Assembly: GCF_030433435.1 (NCBI RefSeq)
Contig: NZ_JANRHH010000031.1
Span: forward strand, 1-64,000
Direction of reading: 5' to 3'
Source: Polycladomyces subterraneus
GTDB taxonomy: Bacteria > Bacillota > Bacilli > Thermoactinomycetales > JIR-001
Length of the DNA: 64,000 bases
Below, piece after piece: positions 57,660 through 64,000 of the stretch. A program made the position numbers and the translations under genes. Every line of letters begins with the position of its first letter. The first letter of the stretch is position 1. A model generated the notes under the pieces. The model was given only the letters and a program-made list of their open reading frames with translations, did no database searches and had not been told where the DNA came from.

Positions 57660-58307
57660 CTAACAGATCTGACCGCCCATCGCTTGAATGTCCACCGTCT
57701 GAGTAACAGAGGTTTGAACGGCAATTTCAAGTGCTTGTACAATATGATCCAGACTCATACTGGGAGCTCCAGCATGGCGAATCGCCTGCTCGGGTAAGTA
57801 CGGGATATGAATAAATCCACCGCGGATGGATGGAAACTCGGTCGCGATCAAATGGGACAGACCATAGAAAAGGTGGTTGCACACAAATGTGCCCGCTGTC
57901 TGGGAAACAGAAGCCGGTATATCCGCTTCCCTGATGTTTTTCACAATCGCTTTAATTGGAAGACTCGACCAGTATGCGACCGGACCATCCGGCACGATCG
58001 GATCGTCAATCGGTTGGTTTCCTTCATTATCGGGGATCCGGGCATCATCCACATTGATTGCTACGCGTTCAACCGTGATGTCGCTACGTCCACCCGCTTG
58101 CCCCACACAAATCACGACGTTCGGTTGAACCTCTTGAATTGCCTGTTTTAAGACCTCGATCGATTTATGGAAAACAGTCGGTATTTGTTTTGTGACAAGT
58201 TCGATATTGTCAAAATTCTTGGTGCTCAGTCGTTGAATCGCTTCTGACGCCGGGTTGACAGGTTCACCCCCGAATGGATCAAATCCTGTAAGTAACACTT
58301 TTTGCAC
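57660..58307 (-). CDS. pcp: pyrrolidone-carboxylate peptidase Pcp
   Basis: 215 aa, the family length. Cysteine peptidase removing N-terminal pyroglutamate. Triad: Glu80 in [12 protein letters not shown], Cys143 in [11 protein letters not shown] and His167 in [12 protein letters not shown]. Start at GTG 58307 (GGGAGGGAG upstream) gives the canonical [15 protein letters not shown]. Last gene of a DUF969-DUF979-pcp operon, so released or imported 5-oxoproline/pyroglutamyl peptides are the likely substrates. Confidence 0.94.
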   Translation of the reverse strand: MQKVLLTGFDPFGGEPVNPASEAIQRLSTKNFDNIELVTKQIPTVFHKSIEVLKQAIQEVQPNVVICVGQAGGRSDITVERVAINVDDARIPDNEGNQPIDDPIVPDGPVAYWSSLPIKAIVKNIREADIPASVSQTAGTFVCNHLFYGLSHLIATEFPSIRGGFIHIPYLPEQAIRHAGAPSMSLDHIVQALEIAVQTSVTQTVDIQAMGGQIC

Positions 58308-58326
58308 ACAAACTCCCTCCCGAAAA

Positions 58327-58352
58327 GTGCCAATCGACCGAACGATTGGCAC
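58327..58352 (-). promoter_or_regulatory. intra-operon hairpin before pcp
   Basis: GTGCCAATCG and CGATTGGCAC make a perfect 10-bp stem with a 6-base loop, followed on the minus strand by TTTTC and then the pcp ribosome-binding site. It may act as an attenuator or RNA-processing site. Confidence 0.6.
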
Positions 58353-58367
58353 CGCTGCAAAATACCA

Positions 58368-59321
58368 CTAGAATACCAAGAAATACATCAGGAAGATGTT
58401 CACGACCAACAGCATCAATGCAGTTGGCACCTGTGCCTTGATGACTGCGTGTTTGTCCGGCAAATCGAGCAACGCTGCCGGCACAATATTGAAGTTTGCA
58501 GCCATCGGAGTCATCAGGGTTCCACAGTAGCCGGAAAACATGCCAATCGCGGCCATAACAGCAGGATTTCCTCCGTGCATTTGAACAACCAATGGCAATC
58601 CGATTCCTGCCGTCATAACCGGGAAAGCGGCAAATGCATTTCCCATGATCATGGTAAATAAAGCCATTCCAACCGCATAGGCCGCGACTACAAGGAAACG
58701 GTTATCGACTGGAATCGACGAGCTCACCAGACCGGCTATCACTTTTCCCACACCTGCCGCAGCAAACAAACCACCTAAGGTGGCGAGCATCTGAGGAAGC
58801 ACAGCGGCCCAACCGATCGCATCCAACAAACGTCGTGATTCTTGAATCGGCTGCAAACTTTTTTCCCGGGTTAATGCCATGGCTGCAATCAACGCAATGA
58901 CGCATGCGACACCCAAGCTGACAAGTGTCACATTCTCTTTATCCAGCAACAAAAGCCCGCCGATTTTCACATCTTTTAACCACATCGTTCCGACGATGGT
59001 AATCAACGGGATCAATAGAGCCGGCAGAAACAATTTGTTTCCGAACTTCTTGGCACTCACCGCCCGCTGCTCGTCTGTAGTTTGGCTGTAAGATCCCGTA
59101 CTCACCCCTCCAAGACCTGCAATCAGCGCCATGATGATGACGAGAACTCCCATATACATGGGCGGAATCACTTGTCCAAACAAAAACGATATGGCAAACA
59201 GGCCCCAAAACAAAGCAGTTAACACCCGCTTCGGATTGCCCCTGTCTTTCAACGTCAACAGCGAAATGACAACGAGAAAAATACCTGCGATATAGTAGAT
59301 ATATTCAAGATTGAGAATCAT
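58368..59321 (-). CDS. DUF979 membrane protein (permease subunit)
   Basis: 317 aa, about nine membrane segments, including GNAFAAFPVMTAGIGLPLVV and GYCGTLMTPMAANFNIVPAA, typical of the ion-transporter-like DUF979 family. It is paired with DUF969, 16 bp upstream. The pair is often linked to pcp, and a role in 5-oxoproline or pyroglutamyl-peptide uptake is plausible but inferred from context only. Confidence 0.85.
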   Translation of the reverse strand: MILNLEYIYYIAGIFLVVISLLTLKDRGNPKRVLTALFWGLFAISFLFGQVIPPMYMGVLVIIMALIAGLGGVSTGSYSQTTDEQRAVSAKKFGNKLFLPALLIPLITIVGTMWLKDVKIGGLLLLDKENVTLVSLGVACVIALIAAMALTREKSLQPIQESRRLLDAIGWAAVLPQMLATLGGLFAAAGVGKVIAGLVSSSIPVDNRFLVVAAYAVGMALFTMIMGNAFAAFPVMTAGIGLPLVVQMHGGNPAVMAAIGMFSGYCGTLMTPMAANFNIVPAALLDLPDKHAVIKAQVPTALMLLVVNIFLMYFLVF

Positions 59322-59337
59322 GATTTTATCTCCTCTT

Positions 59338-60039
59338 TTATACGTATGTTGAAGTCGAATCGTTCACTTGAGACTCTTCTACTTGACGCTTTATTTTTCG
59401 CTCCAACAACAAGAGCCGAGTACCGTGGATCAGGAAAGCGGCGATCGCGGTTGGAATGCCCCACATAGCCATATCAAGGGGTTCCACCTTGATCCCGTTT
59501 TGTTCAAAGAATCCTTTCATCAACAAGATCGCGCCAAACGCAATAAAGATATCTTCGCCGAAAAATAATCCCACGTTGTCAGCAGACGCTGCGTATGCCT
59601 TAATCTGATTGCGCACCTTTTCCGGAAGTGTTCCATATCGGTTTTCAGCAGCGCCCTCTGCCATTGGCGCAACCAACGGACGCACCATTTGGGCGTGTCC
59701 ACCGAGGCTTGTCAATCCTATAGTTGCGGCAATTTCCCGTACAAACAAATACAAGATGAGGAGACGTCCAGTCGTAGCCGCTTTCACTTTGCTGATCAAC
59801 ACTTGCGCTTGTTCCTTTAGGCCGTAACGTTCCAGCAGGCCAATCACCGGCAAGGTGAGTATGAACAATGAGAGATAGCGGTTTTTTACAAATGCTTCAC
59901 CGAATGAGGTCAGGATCTGGTCGAATGGAAGATCTCCGGCCAAACCGGTGGCAATTCCTGCAACCGTTACGACAAGTAATGGATTAAATCGCAAGGCAAA
60001 ACCGACTATCACAATTGCAATCCCAATAAGCGTCAGCAT
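59338..60039 (-). CDS. DUF969 membrane protein (permease subunit)
   Basis: 233 aa, five to six membrane segments (MLTLIGIAIVIVGFALRFNP..., LSLFILTLPVIGLLERYGLK, AATIGLTSLGGHAQMVRPLV). DUF969 and DUF979 together look like the two halves of one carrier. AGGAGGAAAAAGGA precedes ATG 60039. First gene of the operon; no clear promoter seen upstream. Confidence 0.85.
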   Translation of the reverse strand: MLTLIGIAIVIVGFALRFNPLLVVTVAGIATGLAGDLPFDQILTSFGEAFVKNRYLSLFILTLPVIGLLERYGLKEQAQVLISKVKAATTGRLLILYLFVREIAATIGLTSLGGHAQMVRPLVAPMAEGAAENRYGTLPEKVRNQIKAYAASADNVGLFFGEDIFIAFGAILLMKGFFEQNGIKVEPLDMAMWGIPTAIAAFLIHGTRLLLLERKIKRQVEESQVNDSTSTYV

Positions 60040-60483
60040 TCCTTTTTCCTCCTACTCGGTTATGGAACGATCTGTAGCCGACTGAAGGCAATCATAAAAC
60101 ACAATCTTCTCCTTATGATTATTTATCTGAATATAAAGACTGCCAACTAATTTATCTTCATTTTTGCCGCATCACTCCTCACTTCCATTAGGAGATGAAA
60201 ACGCTTTGGATAGGGAGCGTCTTTTGGTGGGGTCATCCGACGGACAATGTATCTATTTTCATTCTATTGTATGTGGAAATTGAAAACCAGTCGAAGGGAG
60301 GGTAGCGAGTGATTTGTTCATAAGAGACAAGCAAAAATGGCGCTTATGATATGCCGTCATTCGTACATTGCCGCTTTGAAACGGCAGCGCTTTGCATAGC
60401 GGGTGGGGAATATCGCCCAATTTTTTCTATAATTTCCTTCTGATAGCAGGGATAAATGTAATCACGGAGTGATGATATAGATG

Positions 60484-60601
60484 CGAGTACGCAACGGTTG
60501 AGCTCATATCCATCTGTGCGCTTTCATGGTCGAGAGATCATGGGTGGATATGAAGCGATTCATGGTGGTGTAAAGTAGACCGTTGCGTACTCGTGTTTTT
60601 T
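60484..60601 (+). ncRNA. orphan structured element with nested stems and T-run
   Basis: A perfect 15-bp stem CGAGTACGCAACGGT/ACCGTTGCGTACTCG (60484-60498 with 60579-60593) encloses a 9-bp stem TCATATCCA/TGGATATGA (60504-60512 with 60545-60553) and further CATG-containing repeats. TGTTTTTT follows on the plus strand. The shape fits a terminated small RNA or a short mobile repeat with inverted ends. The rest of 60040-60649 contains a GCCG-TTTGAAA-CGGC hairpin near 60377 and no gene. Confidence 0.45.
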
Positions 60602-60649
60602 GTCCGATTTTGCGGTTACAAAAAGAAAGCGAGTGGGAAAAAGGCTCAA

Positions 60650-61407
60650 CTACCCCACTGTCATGCTGGAGGGCCGATACCATTCTACAGCATTGCGGTA
60701 AAGTACCTTCTCTGCAAGCGCTTCCCCAAGGGTCTCACGGATGAGGTCAATATCCGCATCCTGAAACGGTCTTACGGCCCTGGTGAAGGGAAGATCCGTG
60801 CCGAACATCAATGCATGGGGATTGACCACAGTGATGGATCGAATCGCCTCTTTCACGTCCAAATCCACTCTACCGAACCCTGTTGGCTTTGACTCGTATC
60901 CCTTTTTCCACCAGAGAGAGCAAAGTGGGAAAACCTTCACGGGATAACCCCAGATGATCGATGGAGACAGCGGGCAATCGAATTAACAATGGGGCAAGGT
61001 CGGTCAACATACGAGAATCGATGTAGAGTTCCACGTGCCAGCCTGCCAGCTCATATACACGTAGAGCGAATTGCTCCAATTGGGCCAATGGCACGGATCT
61101 CCCGCGATGTACATTGAACCGGACTCCCCTGACTCCGAGTTGGTGAAGGTGCAGGATTTTTTCGTCGGGATAATCGACAGGCAACTGAGTGACGCCGACA
61201 AAGTTCGGACCGAGGGTTTTCAGCGCTTCTGCCAGATAGCTTTGATCAAATGATTGAAAAGAGCCGGATACGACCACACCTCCGATCACACCAAGGTGAC
61301 GGGTTCTTTGAATGTAATCATCACAAGTGAAAGGATCGGGCAAAAAGCCTTGATTTTTTGTCAGTGGAAAACGTGAGTCGATGATAATGGGCATCAAAAA
61401 TGTTCAT
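60650..61407 (-). pseudogene. amidohydrolase family protein (TIM-barrel), two frameshifts
   Basis: ATG 61407 (AAGGAG 12 bases upstream) opens MNIFDAH, the metal-binding start of amidohydrolases of the 2-pyrone-4,6-dicarboxylate hydrolase type, but the frame breaks at once and the protein resumes as IIIDSRFPLTKNQGF, LGVRGVRFNVHRG and VSIDHLGLSREGFPTL. A second shift near 60893 joins KATGFGRVDLDVKEAIRSI and the Asp-containing LMFGTDLPFTRA. The second His of the HxH motif is lost at the first lesion. Substrate unknown. Confidence 0.65.
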
Positions 61408-61440
61408 TTATTCAGTAAACTCCTTTTGAAGAATGAGGAA

Positions 61441-61483
61441 AGAAAAAGATGAATCCGGGAACCGATCGGTGAACGATTCCCGG
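61441..61483 (-). terminator. rho-independent terminator of the first L,D-transpeptidase gene
   Basis: On the minus strand CCGGGAA and TTCCCGG pair around a 15-base loop, followed by ATTCATCTTTTTCTTTCC. Confidence 0.75.
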
Positions 61484-61530
61484 ACACGATGTGTTTTGAC
61501 GGAACCTGGGGAGATGGACAGGAAAAATGA

Positions 61531-62472
61531 TCAGTTCACTTTTTTGGCAACAGATTGATGGAGATAAGCCTTGTATCCGTTGGACAATTGGATTTCGTAC
61601 CACTCACGGCCTTGCCCGGTCAGGGAGAACACCGTACCGTTCACCGCTTTTTGGATGATGGGAGCGGATAGTGACGGTGCCGTTCGGACGTTGGCCCGGC
61701 TGGCCGTAATTTGTACACGGCCGGATGCAGGCCGGATCGTGTCCATCCCTGTATCCTTGCCCGCGTTAACCACGTTGGCATTGTAGACGTATCCCGTTTT
61801 GCCGTCATTCAGCTTTACCTGATACCAGTCCCGCACTACACCGGTTTTCTCAATAACGGTGTTTTTGGCCAGCCGGGTGATGACAAAGGCGCCGGTGGAC
61901 GGTCCGGTGCGAATATTGGTTTTGTCCACCGTAATTTTCAGCTGACCGGAAGCCGGTTGGACGCCGTAGGAGGGGTCGCCCTCCCAGCGGCCGGTATGTT
62001 GGCCGTTGTGAATCCAAACGGGTGTGCCTTCCGGCACGATGTCGTAGAGCTGAATCACGTCCTCGTTGCGCATCCGCACACATCCGCTCGATGCATGAGA
62101 GCCGATGGATTCCGGTTGATTGGTACCATGAATGCCGTAGGAGCGTCCTTTGTCACCGTTGACGCTGATGCCCAACCAGCGCGGACCGAGCGGATTGTTT
62201 GGATCGCCACCGGGGATGTTTTTCCAGCCCGGCTTCACAATCTTTACGACCAAGGTGAAGGTGCCTTCCGGCGTCAGGGATTGGGTTCGGCCGGTTGCAA
62301 CAGGGTATACTTTGTAGAGATCCCCGTTTTTGTATAAATATAGTTTGTTGGTCTGCTTGTCCACTTCAATTTGGTAATGGACGGTTGGTGCCGCGCCGAC
62401 GTTTGTCAGTGTGAACGTGAAGATCAACACCAGCGCGACAAGTGGAACGAACCACCATTTCCAATGGCGAAT
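61531..62472 (-). CDS. L,D-transpeptidase (YkuD) with two SH3b domains
   Basis: 313 aa from a probable ATT start. YkuD domain (about 30-150) with His115 in YGIHGTNQPESIG and catalytic Cys131 in SSGCVRMRNED; two bacterial SH3 repeats (about 175-235 and 250-310) bind the wall. It cross-links peptidoglycan outside the cell. AGGAGGG lies about 10 bases before ATT 62472, and the ATT start supplies the basic RHWKWW and full signal helix (FVPLVALVLIFTFTLTNV). The next in-frame GTG/TTG at 62433/62430 have no site and would cut the signal peptide. Confidence 0.88.
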   Translation of the reverse strand: MRHWKWWFVPLVALVLIFTFTLTNVGAAPTVHYQIEVDKQTNKLYLYKNGDLYKVYPVATGRTQSLTPEGTFTLVVKIVKPGWKNIPGGDPNNPLGPRWLGISVNGDKGRSYGIHGTNQPESIGSHASSGCVRMRNEDVIQLYDIVPEGTPVWIHNGQHTGRWEGDPSYGVQPASGQLKITVDKTNIRTGPSTGAFVITRLAKNTVIEKTGVVRDWYQVKLNDGKTGYVYNANVVNAGKDTGMDTIRPASGRVQITASRANVRTAPSLSAPIIQKAVNGTVFSLTGQGREWYEIQLSNGYKAYLHQSVAKKVN

Positions 62473-62625
62473 CGTTGTCGTTCCCTCCTCTTCACTCCGT
62501 CTCCCTGTCCCGTCTCGTAAAGAAACCGCCTCATCGGCGGATGGCTTGTTTCTATTTCTAGCATACAGAGATTCCGAATTCCCGTGAAGAGGAAGGAAGA
62601 GGAGATTTTGCGAAATCTCGTTTCA

Positions 62626-63528
62626 CTAGTCGCGGACGACACTCCGGTGGACGTAACCGCTGGCATCTCCGATGCGGATTTCATACCAATCCCCGCTCAT
62701 GCCGAAAACGGGCAACGGTGTTCCCTGCTTCAGCCAACGCAACACCGGCGCATGAAAGGATGGTGCGGTTCGAATCTTGGCTGTTCGAGGGGCGATCGTA
62801 ACCGTGATCGGGTGTCCGTATCGCACGGGCGGATTTGACCTTACCACGGAGCGATGTACGAACCCGCAGCCGCCCCGCCATATCACCCGGTACCAGCTTC
62901 CTGCTTTTCCGGTAACCTTCAGTTGGGTTCCGCGGGGCAAACGGGCCAAAATGTCGGCGTGGAAAGAAGCGCCTTGACGGATATTGGCCGCAGCCGGCGT
63001 TGTCCAAAGCGTTCCGTCGGCGGAACGGACCGGAAGACGGACATCATTGGAGTGGGCGAGAGCGTGTTTGCCGCTCCTGTTCACAATGGTTACAGGGGTG
63101 CCCACCGGGATGAGCCGGAACAATTCAGCTACGTCCGCATTGCGCATCCGGATGCATCCGTGGGAGGCATAAGTGCCAATGGAGTCAGGACGATTGGTGC
63201 CGTGAATGCCGTAGGTCGTACCATCGTCACCATGGACGCTCAGACCCAGCCATCGTTTTCCAAGCGGATTTTGCGGTACGCCGCCGGGGACGTTTTTCCA
63301 GCTGGGATTCACCACTTTCATGACGATGGGAAACGTCCCTTCCGGTGTCAGGCGGGGTGACCGTCCAGTGGCGACGGGATAGGAGCGAACCACCGTTCCA
63401 TTTTGGTATAATGTCAAGGTGTTGGTCGATTTATCGACCACAATGCGGTATCCCACGGAAGCGCCAGCGCTCGGTAACGCCCATCCCACAACCAACAGAA
63501 AGCAGATCAGAATGGCAAGACGTCGCAA
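62626..63528 (-). CDS. L,D-transpeptidase (YkuD) with SH3b domains
   Basis: 300 aa paralogue of the neighbouring enzyme. Signal peptide RRLAILICFLLVVGWALPSAGA, YkuD domain with His109 (YGIHGTNRPDSIG) and catalytic Cys125 (ASHGCIRMRNADV), then two SH3-like repeats (about 165-220, 235-300). Start: AGGAGGG is fused to an ATG at 63534, and the in-frame TTG at 63528 has eight-base spacing, so TTG is preferred. Adjacent to its paralogue by 150 bp in the same direction, a tandem duplication. Confidence 0.88.
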   Translation of the reverse strand: MRRLAILICFLLVVGWALPSAGASVGYRIVVDKSTNTLTLYQNGTVVRSYPVATGRSPRLTPEGTFPIVMKVVNPSWKNVPGGVPQNPLGKRWLGLSVHGDDGTTYGIHGTNRPDSIGTYASHGCIRMRNADVAELFRLIPVGTPVTIVNRSGKHALAHSNDVRLPVRSADGTLWTTPAAANIRQGASFHADILARLPRGTQLKVTGKAGSWYRVIWRGGCGFVHRSVVRSNPPVRYGHPITVTIAPRTAKIRTAPSFHAPVLRWLKQGTPLPVFGMSGDWYEIRIGDASGYVHRSVVRD

Positions 63529-63721
63529 GCCCATTCCCTCCTGATAAAAAAATTGACGGATCAACTGATGATGTGTTGTAATTCGGCGAAAATGTCTGTT
63601 TTTTCCTTCTATTGAGTGGAGATTTTTGTTGATCGATGAAACAGAAGCAGAGGAAAACGGTACCGCTCGGAACATGATCAAACCATCACTTTTTCCACAA
63701 GGATGTAAAAGGGGTGAGTGC

Positions 63722-64000
63722 ATGAGAAAGCGAAGCCGTGCGAACGCGGAGCACTATCATTGGGGGGAGGCGTGTGACGGGTGGCACCTGGTCAAGCACC
63801 CGGATATGAGCGTGATACATGAACGGATGCCACCGGGAACAAAAGAGACAAGACACTACCACGAGCGGGCACGCCAGTTTTTCTTCGTATTGTCCGGAGT
63901 CGCGACGATGGAGATCGCGGGGGAGACGGTGGAATTGCATCCGCTGGAGGGAATCGAAGTGCCGCCGGGAGTGCCGCATCAGATGCAAAACCGATCTGCG
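63722..64000 (+). CDS. cupin-domain protein, 3' end outside the window
   Basis: 93 codons visible. Cupin motif 1 is PGTKETRHYHERARQFFFVL with metal ligands His-x-His and a Gly after VLSG. Motif 2 is seen as PLEGIEVPPGVPHQMQN with its conserved Pro-Gly and His. Small single-domain cupins bind metal and act as isomerases, dioxygenases or sensors; no specific role can be given. ATG 63722 has AAGGGGTGAG about six bases upstream. Confidence 0.8.
   Translation, partial: MRKRSRANAEHYHWGEACDGWHLVKHPDMSVIHERMPPGTKETRHYHERARQFFFVLSGVATMEIAGETVELHPLEGIEVPPGVPHQMQNRSA

Overview
The window looks like the chromosome of a Gram-positive, spore-forming, thermotolerant Bacillota, most likely of the Thermoactinomycetaceae/Bacillales type. 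This is an inference from gene content: lutABC with a FadR-type regulator, nadS divergent from nadBCA, gbsAB, Vpr-like subtilase, PepV, YfhP, and strong GGAGG ribosome-binding sites with many TTG starts. No rRNA, tRNA, CRISPR array or prophage was seen. Mobile DNA is limited to an IS605-type remnant at the left edge, one IS5-type element, and a family of small intergenic repeats.

Layout. 1-1.5 kb: end of a TnpB element abutting a decayed GH18 glycosidase, and a small membrane-protein gene. 1.6-10.2 kb: two secreted proteins (a putative TIM-barrel protein and a subtilase), mnmA, a broken ktrB K+ transporter, and an ABC permease/ATPase pair whose ATPase has lost several catalytic motifs. 10.3-18.7 kb: a TPR protein, a MerR-MFS efflux pair, an amino-acid permease, a DUF47-Pit phosphate transporter pair, an EamA exporter and an ArAE-type membrane protein. 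19-22.7 kb: lactate oxidation operon lutABC with lutR and a palindromic operator. 23-28.3 kb: aldo-keto reductase, inositol-phosphatase-like enzyme, PepV dipeptidase, remnants of toxin-immunity genes, and a Pro-rich secreted protein. 28.5-31.5 kb: an OlsB/GlsB-like N-acyltransferase next to an LpxL-like acyltransferase, then YfhP. 31.5-39.3 kb: a stand-alone molybdopterin oxidoreductase, an ECF sigma/anti-sigma pair, an AraC-type regulator and two small membrane proteins. 39.4-44.2 kb: NAD de novo synthesis (nadS divergent from nadBCA). 44.5-51.8 kb: a sigma-54 promoter in front of a class III aminotransferase pseudogene split by an IS, a sodium:solute symporter, a TetR regulator, asparagine synthetase and an MFS transporter. 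52.2-57.5 kb: gbsAB plus a transporter resembling the animal high-affinity choline transporter CHT1, together a likely choline-to-glycine-betaine osmoprotection module. 57.6-60.6 kb: DUF969-DUF979-pcp operon (pyroglutamyl peptides/5-oxoproline) and an orphan structured element. 60.6-64 kb: a broken amidohydrolase gene, two L,D-transpeptidases and the start of a cupin protein.

Two themes run through the window. First, gene decay is frequent: GH18, ktrB, two immunity genes, the aminotransferase, the IS transposase and the amidohydrolase all carry nonsense codons or frameshifts. Second, translation starts are often non-ATG. Several genes have an ATG fused to the Shine-Dalgarno sequence while the properly spaced start is TTG a few codons on, one L,D-transpeptidase appears to start at ATT, and nadS has a hairpin between its Shine-Dalgarno and start codon. 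The observations I would check first are the CHT1-like choline module, the OlsB/LpxL-like acyltransferase pair, the degenerate ABC ATPase, the sigma-54-driven aminotransferase locus and the structured element near 60.5 kb.
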